Part shown: one piece after another, positions 22,558 to 33,102 of the stretch
How the letters are laid out: every line of letters starts with the position of its first letter
Position numbering within the stretch: position 1 is the first letter of the stretch
DNA from: Closterium sp. Naga37s-1
Lineage: Eukaryota; Streptophyta; Zygnematophyceae; Desmidiales; Closteriaceae
DNA length: 64,000 nucleotides
Assembly (NCBI GenBank): GCA_947471745.1
Contig: CANJKZ010000977.1
Span: 1,178,001-1,242,000, forward strand
Direction of reading: 5' to 3'
Position numbers and translations under genes: made by a program
The notes under the pieces: generated by a model
Told to the model about the DNA's origin: nothing
The model's input: only the letters and a program-made list of their open reading frames with translations
Databases searched by the model: none

Positions 22558-23395
22558 CCTACTTGGTAGGTGATGCACATGTGCGCACATGTTCACCTGC
22601 TACTGCAGTGCTGGCAGACTGTCTTGCTGCAACGTTGGCATGCCTCCTTCCGGCTGAGTTGGCACGGGAAAGCTGCCTTCGTGCTGCGCTGGACAGTCAC
22701 CTTGCTATGTTGCTTGTTGTGTTGCATGCCTTTCTTGCTATATCGACTTTGCCATACTATTATACTATTACTGTTCCAACTTTCCTTAATGAAGCTCTTG
22801 CCAATTTCACCTACAAGCACAACAATTAGTGAGAGCGTATGCAACGTTACAATCACCCCGTACAACCCGTAGCCTCCAACATAGTCTACCCGTTGCAAAG
22901 TGACTCTCTTCCCTCGATAAGAAAATAGCCTACCAGTGCTAGATTTCGCGTATAACAATGCCCTGCCCGACACAACTAATCATTTCTCATTCTACCTTGA
23001 ATAGAAGATGGACCGAGTGGTACTTACAGCGACGACTCCCGAGAACCCGGTACCAAGGTGGCAACAATTTGTGACATAACTTCAGGTACTCAAACCTTCT
23101 GCGACGCAAAATCACCATGGTCGTTGGGAAACTAGTTATACTCGACTCGAAGAACCTTCGACTGCATATGTCGCCGAATCTCCACCAGTGTCAGAGAAGT
23201 TGTTGCTGACCGACGACTGTCGTGTGCACGATGCCTTCCACGTCAGCCTACTTCGGCCTTCATTCTCGCTACTTCGAATATTGTCCGACATGAAGATTTT
23301 GGAGCACCGAGTTCGTCTTGACTCGGATGGATGCCACGTTTGATTCTTTAATCCGCTTGACTCACCACACCTGCAATGTTAACACATGGGTATCT

Positions 23396-24640
23396 TCAGC
23401 CTCGCTTGAAGCACCCTTGTTGCTTGACGATCATCTCGCTCGGAAGCGTGTCCAACACCGACCAAGTTCCTGTGCGAAAGCCTGAAGGGACAGCGGGGTA
23501 GTGCTGCGAGCGATAGCTGGTCCAGACGTGGTGAAGTGGGGTGACCGTGGTGCAGTCACGAAAGAAGCACTGGGACGCGCCGAAGTCGAGCGGAAAGGAG
23601 AGCGACACGGTAGCAGAAGTCACACCTGGGCTAGCAACAACACAAGCACTACACAAGAAATAGGCAAGTCTAGGTACACGCAAGCAAAATGATCCAGCAG
23701 CACTATAGTCGACAACATACATGGAATAATAGACATCATCCATAGCATACCTGGTAACCACGGCTCAACAAAGCGGGCCGATGCGGAGGGACCCAATGAG
23801 GCCTGAAATGGTTGCAAAAGAGATAGTCGAGGTGACTGAAGCAGCGTATAGCGGAGTGGTCGATGCGCCTGTAGGTAGTGCCCGCACCCGGACTAATCAT
23901 GATTTGGTACTGGCAGGGGGCGACGTCACGGCCACCGCGATGTGCCCCCCAACTGCCAAAGCCACTGCTACGGCACACGCTCGCCGGACCACCAGGTCCC
24001 CACTGCTGCTGAGGTCGGCACTACTGGAACTGTTGTCGCTGCTGCTGCACCTGCTGCGGCTACTGCTACGTCTGCTGCTGCTGCTGTTTCGGTGCTCTTG
24101 CCTCACCCACAGAACTAGCACCTCCTCCGGCCGGACCCGCAATCCCGACACCGCCCCCAGAGTCACCTCCTCCTGACGCACTAGTACCTCCACCACCACC
24201 TCCACCTTCTTTCTCCCCCTTCTTACCTCCCTTGCCACGTTTCTGCGAACCAGCGGCAGAAATGGCTGCAGTTTTTTCAGTAGCATACGACTCAGCAGTA
24301 GCAAGAGAACTAGTGAAGGTGGGGAGCTGGGGCAGAGCGCACTTCTCAAATAGACAAAGAACTACTGCACCAGTAGCTGAGGAAACGGAGCGGAGGTTAC
24401 TCTCGATCTCATAGAGAGTGGTCTCAATGAGTTCGATAGTAAGCTCAGTCAGGTGCTTCAGAAGAAGCGCGTCGCGTGCGGACGAGAGGCGGCCAATGAG
24501 ACGTGTGATGATGAAATAGAGTGTTGTAAATAAAGGCAGGGGGTGGTTAGCAAGTTGGGTAGCGGATTAGGTAGCACAGTAGCTAGTGTCAAGTGAGCGC
24601 AGGTGAGTGACTAGGTCAGCTGTAGTGTAAAATGCAGCAA
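23396..24640 (-). mobile_element. Old copia remnant related to elements B, C and E
   Basis: The minus strand resembles the gag-protease part of elements B and E: LDFGASQCFFRDCTTVTPL against LDSGASRSFFRDRTTLTPL, a CFSHLD stretch against CFSRLDDAW, and a gag segment near 24430-24640. No LTRs, integrase or reverse transcriptase are seen. Heavily decayed and the oldest family member in the window. Confidence 0.75.
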
Positions 24641-24980
24641 GTTATGAGCGAGCTACATGCGCGCTGGGGCTGTGCGCTGCGCGCAAGCTGGCAACAGTCG
24701 CGTACGCTGCTGGTGGTGGCGCACGCTACTGGCGCGCGCACCGGCGATGTGCGCCGCTGGCGGTACACACTGGCGAACTGCGCTGGCAGGCAAGGCGCGC
24801 GCTGGCAACGCGTGTTGTCGGTGGGCTTCGCATTAGCAGTGTGTGCCGCTGGTGGGGCGCGCTGCTGACAGGGCGTGCGCCGTTGTTGTGGTGTGCGCAG
24901 CTGTAGCGTGCACTGATGTGGTGCACGCTGGTGTGGCGTGCGTTGCTGTGGCGCGCGCTAAGGCTGGCTGGCGGGCCTGA
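24641..24980. repeat. GC-rich GCGCGCTGGT-type irregular repeats
   Basis: Loose repeats of GCGTGCGCTGGTG-like words occupy the place where the leader repeats of elements B and E lie relative to gag. They are probably the decayed leader of the adjacent remnant (inference). Confidence 0.5.
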
Positions 24981-26140
24981 ATCTAATTTTTGAGTTGAGG
25001 GCTTTCCCGGACGCTTAAAGGGTCGGAAAAGGCCACTTCCTGGAAAAATCAGGGCTGAAATCCGGGGGCCTCAGACTCTCAAGTGTTGGCCTGGAACCAA
25101 TCGACAGCCCTGGTGAGAGCTGGTTCCGTGGGTTGGTTCGAATTTGGACTGTGTCGACCCTCGATCTTGCCAACGTTCACCACACCACGCCAGCAGCAGC
25201 CAACATCACCTTCTTCTCAAAAGATACACGACGGGGGACAAGAGTAGGGTTTTCCTTAGGGTGTGATGTAAGGATTCCCTTTTCTGTTAAACCCTACCCA
25301 AACGCCGAGAACTGTGAACAAGCCGCTCTGACATGCACACCATCTCATTCCACTGTAATAAAGTGAACTCGTAGATACGCCCTCATGCTCACCCAGCTGT
25401 AGTGAATAGACAAACATCTAATTCACCCCTGCACCAGATGTAGAGATGTAAGTATGTGGACCGTATTAGTCGTTACGGCATCCCTCCCGGCTTATCCAGG
25501 TGCCTTCCATACCGAGCCACTAGCCACGCCGTCTTTCCCGCACTTCGATTGAATGTACATTTCTCTGCTTGTGCTCTTACAGTCACCCCACTTGCTGCAT
25601 CTTTCGGTCGTGTAGTACAGTACTTGGGCCAGACCCACGAGGTCGGCACCAGTGCTAAATACAGATCGTTTACTGTCATCCCATGTTGCGTACAGATCGT
25701 ACAGTCTTTCTATCTGTCTGTCTATCTACGATGTTTGTCTGTCTACGGTGTCTGTCTACGGTGTCAGTGGCGGTGATTGTCCCGCACGGCGTCAAGCATT
25801 TCGAAAGTAACTGCGAGGTACAGATGTTATTGACATGCTGGAATTCGTGGATGCACGCTGGCGTACTGGCGGTTACTGCAGCCGCAGTAAGGGAGAATTT
25901 TCAAAAGGGAGGGCATGATATGCTAGCTGGACGGAGTCGTCGGATGGGCCTTCCGTTGAGACGGGGAAGGGGGGTGCTGCGGTGATTGGAAGGGGAACGA
26001 AAAACTCTGGGACTGGGTTGGGATGGGAGGACTCGGGTCGCGTGCGTGTGCAACGGTGACACGACCACGAGGCAAGTATGCGGGGGGGGCAACGATGCAC
26101 ACATGGTGGGCCTATGCCTGGTCGTTTCTTTTCTTGAAGC
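24981..26140. other. No recognised gene
   Basis: Intergenic sequence with short unsupported frames. It contains TCTGTCTGTCTATC-like short repeats near 25705-25770. Confidence 0.5.
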
Positions 26141-26148
26141 TATAAATA
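26141..26148 (+). promoter_or_regulatory. Possible TATA box of the RING-H2 gene
   Basis: TATAAATA about 300 bp upstream of the first in-frame ATG at 26447. Transcription would then start near 26170-26180. The assignment rests on motif and position only. Confidence 0.4.
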
Positions 26149-26446
26149 CTGTACTTCTTTCTAGGACGGCGGTGGTTGCTTGAACGGATATTTCCGTTCA
26201 AGTTGCATGTACTTGTACATGCACTATACGACTTGGACGGCCGCTCGTGTCGTCGTTGTCGCCGCGCCACACCACAACACCACACGCGCCCAGCGAAGCA
26301 GGCAAGGCGACTAGCCGATGGCGCCAGCAAATCCCTTTCAACGGGTAGGTTCGTCCGTACCACACATGACGTGCTATATGCGAGGAATCGACGGTACGAG
26401 TTGCAGCGAGGTTCACTTCTAGCAAACGATGATTCGATCATGACTC

Positions 26447-27490
26447 ATGACTCATGACCTCGTGACCTTCTCCGCTCATGACCTCCTCCGCTCGTGGCCT
26501 CCTCCGCTTGTGGCCTCCTCCGCTCGTAGCCTCCGAGCGAGTCGCTCGTTTCCCAACGAAAAATACCGTCCACGTCGCTCCAGTCATCCCACTGCGACTG
26601 TTCATTCAGGAGACATCTCGAGGAGATTTTCTCTGCTGCTCTTCATTCCTAATGTGACTCGTAGTACTCCGAGTGTATATAGGACTCACTGTCCCTCCCT
26701 CCTGTTTTACCCGTTCCTGTGGAGGGACCCTTCAGGCATCAGTGAGGAGGCTAGTAACACTCCGAGTGTACCTACCAACTCGAGTCGTACTCCGAGGGTA
26801 AAAGTCTCACCGTCCCTCCAGTTTTACCCGTTCATTTGGAGGGACCCTTCAGGCACCACTAAGGCCGCTACTAATACTCCAAGTAGCACTTGTGGTACCA
26901 ACTCTCCTCACTACTACTACCTACTTCATACCCTTCCTCGCGCCTTGGGAATCTCAAGCCTCGTAAGCGAATCCTCGCACCGCGCGATGCCTTTTCTCCA
27001 GTGGACACGCCCTCGTCGCCATGGTGCTGCTAGGAGCCACGTGGACCACTCGTCCACAACGCTAGACGACACTGACACTGTACCGAGTGTGATTATATCA
27101 GTGCCGGTCCGCACCCCCTCCGGGCTGCACCCAGCGCAGCTCGCATCGTTCCCCGTCAGGCCATATCACATTGAACGCGTTCCTCCCGCTGCCCACCGCT
27201 GCCTTCCACCTACCGACCACTCCCATGGCGGCACTACTAGGAAGAGGAAACCTGGGGGTCTCGCGTTGGCGAGCAAGGAGTGCACGGTGTGCTTGAGTGA
27301 CTATAACGAAGGGGAGCTGGTTCGCGCGTTGCCCTGCGCGCATCGGTTCCACGTCAGCTGCATCGACCACTGGCTTGCCGCCACGACCACCTGCCCTGTG
27401 TGCAGAACGGACCTCAGTGCTACAGCGTCAGATCATCGTGTGACTGTACACGGCATGATAAAGAAGAGGCAGATGGAGGAAGAAAATTGA
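26447..27490 (+). CDS. RING-H2 finger protein, probable E3 ubiquitin ligase
   Basis: One exon of 347 codons. Residues 279-319 form a canonical RING-H2 finger (C-x2-C-x14-C-x-H-x2-H-x2-C-x10-C-x2-C; visible as CTVCLSDYNEGELV, LPCAHRFHVSCIDHWL and CPVCRTDL). Such fingers bind two zinc ions and recruit an E2 to transfer ubiquitin. The conserved Trp after the sixth ligand and the Pro in CPVC are present, as in active ligases. A Lys/Arg stretch (RKRKPGG) precedes the finger. No membrane segment or GLD motif is seen, so it is not a typical ATL protein. The start is uncertain: the region before about 26990 is Ser/Pro-rich and holds an in-frame duplication, so translation may begin at the ATG near 26988 (MPFLQWTRP). 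Substrate unknown. Confidence 0.8.
   Translation: MTHDLVTFSAHDLLRSWPPPLVASSARSLRASRSFPNEKYRPRRSSHPTATVHSGDISRRFSLLLFIPNVTRSTPSVYRTHCPSLLFYPFLWRDPSGISEEASNTPSVPTNSSRTPRVKVSPSLQFYPFIWRDPSGTTKAATNTPSSTCGTNSPHYYYLLHTLPRALGISSLVSESSHRAMPFLQWTRPRRHGAARSHVDHSSTTLDDTDTVPSVIISVPVRTPSGLHPAQLASFPVRPYHIERVPPAAHRCLPPTDHSHGGTTRKRKPGGLALASKECTVCLSDYNEGELVRALPCAHRFHVSCIDHWLAATTTCPVCRTDLSATASDHRVTVHGMIKKRQMEEEN
26690..26885 (+). repeat. In-frame tandem duplication in the RING gene
   Basis: Two copies about 122 bp apart encode PSLLFYPFLWRDPSG and PSLQFYPFIWRDPSG. Each contains an internal GTCCCTCC...GGAGGGAC inverted repeat. Confidence 0.85.
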
Positions 27491-28954
27491 AGGGTTGGCT
27501 TGTGGTCAGGACCCTTTTCCATGAGGCTGTACACGTCAAGGTGCGGTCACTACTTGAAGCCTGGGGACAACGCCAGCTTTGGGTGTGATGTGACAATATT
27601 GAAAGCTGAAGACAAGGCAGGCTGGTTCACTTCGAAGACAACAGGTTCGCTGTGGCTGTAAAGGCGTGAGAGTAACAAGGCGGAGGGGATCGAGGCAATC
27701 GGCTCTCCACGCACGCCCGCGCAAATGTTTTTTTATTTTATTGTTTTCTGCTCATTATTTTCCATTTTTTTCAGCTCCAAGAGACTCAGGCTGCGTTCTT
27801 AGCTGGTGTGTCAGGTTGCTGACACAAAGCTATGAGGGGTGACGATTTTAGCATGCCTACAGAGATGGAATGCTCTTATCCGTCAATAGCCTTGTGTCAG
27901 GGCATGACACTGCCAAGAATGCACCCTTAGTTTCTTCTTTGAGTCACTTGCATTTTGGTTCCTAGGAACATCAATAATAATATTGATTTGTTTTGTTCTG
28001 GTACCTTTTTCAGGGATGTTTTAAGCATAGAACACAGCGAGTCCCCTGGTTTTTTTTTTAGTTTCTTAAGAGCAACGACCTGTTTCAGTTATGTTGCCCT
28101 TAGAGTGTTTAGTTACAAGGGCCATTAGTGTAAGTTTGCCATGTCTTGTGATTGGCATTCATTGCTTGATAACTATTCTATCTCAAAGGCCGTGTTGCCG
28201 TGACGGAAGTTCCCACCTACAGTACTGGTAATCCCTTGGTCACTGTGTGAGAGCAATACACACGGTAGGTGCAGCGGATGAATTTCAAAGGCCATGTTGC
28301 CGGGAAGGAATACCCCACCTAGGTAATCTCTTGGTCACTGTGTGAGCAACACACATGGTAGGTGCAGCTATACATCATATGTGGTAAGCTCTTCAACTGT
28401 TCAGCATATACCTTACCTGTGAAATTGTGTTGATGCTTCACTAGTGCGTACAATGCAGGCATACTTCACTTCAGATTCCCTTTTTCTACAGCTGCACACC
28501 TCTTTCTGCTGCAGGCCAGCTAGAATCGTTCCAACTTGCACATGGGGTGCTCCATCCGCCTTCCCATTTACACTCTCACCTCAATCACTTCAAACCATCA
28601 CTGCGTTGTCCTGCCCTGCCTGACCAGGCCACGTCTTAGCTGCGGCAACTCTGTCACCAAAGCAGCAATCCAGGTACAGTAGCAGCAATACCCTGCAGAC
28701 CACCAGTCAACGAGCAGCTGTCACACCTTCCGAACCACCACAACAGGTACGGAGTCGTACCCTTCAAACCAACGTCTACACTCCTTTGAACCACCACCAC
28801 AGGGCATACAGCATGTTACACAAAGTATTTTGGGGCAATACTGCAAGTCGGAGGAGGCGCAGGAATGCGCAAATAAAGCATGTGGCATGCAACATGGTTC
28901 ACACAGTAGTTGCTCACACTGCTGCCCATGAACGTTCTGCAAGTGGGAGGAGGG
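27491..28954. other. No recognised gene; 3' flank of the RING gene
   Basis: T-rich sequence follows the stop codon, consistent with a 3' UTR, but no decisive poly(A) signal was picked out. The only clear structure is the duplication at 28186-28372. Confidence 0.5.
28186..28372. repeat. Tandem duplication of about 95-105 bp
   Basis: Two diverged copies share CAAAGGCCNTGTTGCCG, CTTGGTCACTGTGTGAG and GGTAGGTGCAGC in the same order. Confidence 0.85.
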
Positions 28955-29081
28955 TGTTAGAATAAGCAAGCAGGAATGGTGGACTAGATAGCATGCATGA
29001 GTACAAGTACCTAAGCCTAAAGTGTTGTACCCCTTAGGGTAAGTACCACTACAGCCTAGAGATAACAAATGTAATTTGACA
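28955..29081 (-). repeat. 3' LTR of copia element C
   Basis: 127 bp, ends TGTTAGAATA and AATTTGACA, related in sequence to the LTRs of elements B and E. Confidence 0.9.
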
Positions 29082-31659
29082 CACCCCCATAGGCAAAGTG
29101 GGTGATAGCAAACACACCGGACGGTCACAAGACCAGTCAAGCAAGAGAACAAAGCAAAGCAAAGCTCAGGGTGGATCTCAAGATCACCACGCATTCTGAG
29201 CACAAGCAAACGGCCACAAGGCCAGTTCACATGCAGAGTTATAATAGCAAGGCAGTACACTGATCACAACCTAGCAAGAGTAAACAAGCAGGAATAAAGA
29301 TATATATCAGTGCACAACAAGAGCAAGTCATGCAACCAGCAGGTGAGGCAGAGTGGGCACAAGCCCAAGAGCAGTGCAGAAACGCTGATGATCACTAGAC
29401 CCAAGGGCCTTGGTGAAGACATCAGCAGTGTTGGCCCGAGAGGCCACGTAAGCAAGGCGCAGCTGACCACGCTGCTGCAGCTCACGCGCAAGGAAGTAGC
29501 GAAGAGCAATGTGCTTAGTTCTGTGCTCCAGTCTCTGCTCGCGACACAAGGCAAGCATTGCCTTGTTGTCGACGTACAGAACTGGAGGAGAACGAGGCCG
29601 CTCCCCCAAGTCGGTCAGCAGGTAGGTCAGCCAGCGTAGCTCCTGTGCAGCCATGGCCCCAGCGTAGATCTCGGCCTCACAGCTGGAACCAAGCACAGAA
29701 CAAGAACGAGTGGACCTCCACGAGACAGAACCAGAGCCAAGACTGAAGGTGTAACTCTGTGACGAACGCTCAGTCGCTTGGTCGTCGGCCCAAGAAGTGT
29801 CAGGGTGTCCTGTGCGTACCACTGAACCCCGTCCTCCAAGCACGAGCCCCATGCCCGATGTACTGCACAAGTAACGCATTACCCTCTTCGCAGCATCAAA
29901 GTGCACCTTTCGGTGTCTACCAGGTGCCACGTAGCGAGCCAGGAGGCTGAGAGGGTACGCGAGGTCAGGTCGTGTGCACGTCATCAGGTACATGAGGCAA
30001 CCCACAAGCTCTGGGTACGGACCACTCGGCTCTACCGACTCGTCCGAAGGTGGAGCTGAGAGCGAGTGGCCGGTAGACAAAGGAGTGGGCTGTGGCGAGG
30101 ACCAAGTGAAGCGGAAGCGCTGAAGGACCTGGTGCACCATGTGTGACTGAGTCAGGGTGATGGTGTGCCGTGCTCTGTCCCGGGTGATCTGCAAGCCAAG
30201 ATAGCTCCGCAGCTCACCCAGGTCAGTGCAGGTGTGTCTCTCTTGCAGCTCTGCCTACACTAGGGCCAGCGCCTCTGTGTTAGCAGTAGCAAAAGCCAAG
30301 TCGTCGACGTACACGAGGATGTAGAACGCCGGCAGCGTAGTGTCGGTGCGTAGAAACAGCGACGGGTCAGTAGTCGAAGGAGCAAACCCAAGAGCCGCAA
30401 GTGGCGTCCTCAGTGTGTCGTGCCACTCACGGGGCGCCTGACGCAGGCCGTATACTGGTCGCCGTAGGTTCCACTGGGTACCCTCAAGAAACGACCCAGT
30501 GAAGCCAACTGGACGGCGCAGCCAGATGGCCTCGTGAAGGCTACCCTGCAAGAAAGCTGTCGAAAAGTCGAGGGAGTGCAGCTCGTAGTCACGCTGAGCT
30601 GCAACGTGTAGCAACACCCGAAGAGTGGTCATCTTCGGGGTGGGGGAGAAGGTCTGAAAGAAGTCGACCCCCTCACGCTGACTGAAGCCTCGAGCGACGT
30701 AACGTGCCTTGAAGGCAGGCGGAGAATCCGGCGGCCGCTTCACCCTGAAAATCCACATGCCACTGACAATGTTCGCCCAAGGTGGGGGAACCTCGTCAAC
30801 GTAGGTACCTGTGGACTTCCAGGAAGCCATCTCTGCGTCCATGGCTGTCTGCCACAGAGAGGAGTAGGCACCCGAGATCGCCTCTCTGTAAGAGCGCGGG
30901 GTGGGGATGTCAAGTGCATCCAGGTCTCCCTCAGGGGCAAGCAGCATGGTAGCGAGATGAGGTGCAGCAGCCGCAAGGCACTCCAGCTCCTCGTGTCTAT
31001 CCTCAAGAACGTCACAGCCAAGGGCAACCTCACCCCCGACGGACGGAGGACAGGCAGGGTCAGGGTCAGAAACGAGACTCGCAAGGTAGTCTAGGCGGTA
31101 CGCAGCAGCAAAGTCAACTAGCTCAGCGACTAAGGCAGACGCTGCAGGAGACGAGAACGTAGGGTCCGTCACAACCGTAGCAAGAAAGCGAGTAACAGTC
31201 GGACTGCACGCACGAGCAAGGTCAGACGGAGGGTCAGCAACGTCAGGAAGAGAAGACGCAGGAGGTGACGGCAGGACAACACGCTGTGGAACAGAGGAAG
31301 GACGGAGTGTCATATCGTGAGTGCCTGGGACAACCGGGGGACGCTGACGACGAACACGAGGAACACGAGTATGGCTAGCGGCTCTAGGCTCGGGCTCAAG
31401 GTCAAAGCTAGACTCAGGCTCTCGACGCTCAGGGGTGGAAGCACGAGTCTCAGGCTCTCGACGCTCAGGGGTGGAAGCACGAGTCTCAGGCTCTCGACGC
31501 TCAGACAAGGAATGTGTCACCGCAGTGTAAGGAGCAGGAGCAGGCAGTGGGGAGTGCGGTAGCAGCGGCGGCTGAGACTGGTCTGCCGGTGGAAACAGTA
31601 ACGGAGGAGTAGTACCTACCACAGGGAAGTCAGTAGCACCTGGCGGAAGACTGAGAAGG

Positions 31660-32320
31660 TGGCGAAGAGCACCAGCAGCTCCCGTACCTCCAGCACGAGC
31701 AGCTCCACCAGTACTCCCAGCAGCACCTCCAGCACCAGTAGCACCAGCACCTCTAGTACCTCCACCACCACCAGCACCAGTAGCTCCTGGTCCTCCAACA
31801 CCAGTAGCACCTCCAGTACCTCCAGCACCAGCAGCAGGACCAGCACCTCCAGCACCAGCAGCTCCAGCAGCTCCACGTCCTCCAGCACCAGCAGCACCAG
31901 CAGCTCCACGTCCTCTAGCACCAGCAGCACCTTCAGTACCTCCAGTACCTCCAGCACCAGCAGCAGGACTAGCAGCTCCAGCACCTCCAGTACCAGCAGC
32001 ACCAGCAACTCCACGTCCTCCAGCACCAGCAGCACCTCCAGTACCTCCAGCACCAGCAGCAGGACCAGCAGCTCCAGCACCTCTAGCACCAGCAGCTCCA
32101 TCAGCTCCACGTCCTCTAGCACCAGCAGCACCTCCAGTACCGCCTGCACCAGCAGCAGGACCAGCAGCTCCAGCACCTTCAACACCTCCAGCACCAGCAG
32201 CACCAGTAGCTCTACGTCCTCCAGCACCATCAGCACCTCCAGTACCTCCATCACCAGCAGCTCCAGCACCTCCAGCACCAGCAGCACGTCCAAGAGTACC
32301 TCCAACACCAGCAGGACCGA
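31660..32320 (-). repeat. Gly/Ala-coding low-complexity repeat of element C
   Basis: Tandem units of AGCACCAGCAGCTCC type (plus strand) encode GAAGAGG-like repeats in the element frame. They correspond to the hinge between integrase and reverse transcriptase in elements B and E. Confidence 0.85.
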
Positions 32321-32607
32321 GCCCTCCACCACCAGGACGGCCACGCCGAACGATCCACGCACGGATCCACTCCGGCGAGGGCGCCTCAGGTGGACTAGAC
32401 TGTCCAGCTCCACGTCCTCCAGCAGGGTCACCCACAGCTCCACCGCCACTAGGACTCGCAACACCCCCAGAGTCAGCACCTCCAGTCGAAGCACCGCGCG
32501 GGCTGCTAGGGCAGCACGGCTGCAGGGGCAGCGTAGGAAGAAAATTTTACGGGCAGGGCAGGGCGGAACGTTCGGTGGGCCCTCGGAACGATCGTGCTCT
32601 AATACCA

Positions 32608-32682
32608 TGTTAGAATAAGCAAGCAGGAATGGTGGACTAGGTAGCATGCATGAGTTCAAGTACCTAACCCTAAAGTGTTATA
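32608..32682 (-). repeat. 5' LTR of copia element C, left part
   Basis: First 75 bp of the LTR, up to and including the TTATA target site of element D. The remaining 52 bp are at 46192-46243. Confidence 0.9.
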
Positions 32683-33102
32683 TGTTGGAAACAAGTGATT
32701 TAAGCGCTCTGTCGTGTCGAAACACTAAGTCATAAACGAAGCGAAACACAGCGGTTGAGCAACTGCTGGAGGTTACGCGAAAGTCAAAGGTCAGCAACCT
32801 TTGACCTGACAAGTACAGCGCGACAGCAAGGACAAACAGCTAACTCGTCATTGAGCAGTTGCCCGAGTCGTCACTGTATCGAACCGCAACAGCAATAGTA
32901 AAACGGTTATTAACTGTATCTCTTCGTATTCCTTGTACTCTTATAAAAGCTTGTATCTCTTTGCTTTAATCAATCTACTTTGCCCTCACATACCAGCGCA
33001 AGGTGGTTCACAGGCTTATCATTAAAACGCTTCCGCTATTACATTATTCCTACTTACAGTTTAGTTCTGCAAAGATCCTAAGGGCTTTTTCTCAGCCCAA
33101 CA
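32683..33102 (+). repeat. 5' LTR of copia element D
   Basis: 420 bp, TGTTGGAAAC to GCCCAACA, TATA-type motif at 32942-32949. Confidence 0.95.

Larger units (their letters stand above)
13593..23345 (+). mobile_element. Decayed Ty3/gypsy retrotransposon remnant, split by copia element B
   Basis: The left part (about 13593-14830) encodes a gypsy RNase H stretch (HDKEMIAITHAFKQWRCYL, then TVHTDHKSLLYLS) followed by integrase-like blocks (GDRDPKFT near 14490 and an SQTDEQTERTNQTMK-like stretch near 14580). Beyond copia element B, about 23130-23300 still reads a gypsy C-terminal block (DSKNLRLH, then VHDAFHVSLLRP). RNase H before integrase is the Ty3/gypsy order. Very old and heavily broken; no LTRs were found. 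That both pieces come from one copy is inferred from order and strand. Confidence 0.75.

Noticed and set aside
24641-24980. Gene suggested by long frames rich in Ala/Arg/Trp
   Set aside because: Irregular GC repeat beside a decayed copia; no domain.
31616-32659. Leu/Val-rich and Ser/Thr-rich long frames opposite or beside the element C hinge
   Set aside because: Shadow frames of the Gly/Ala repeat.
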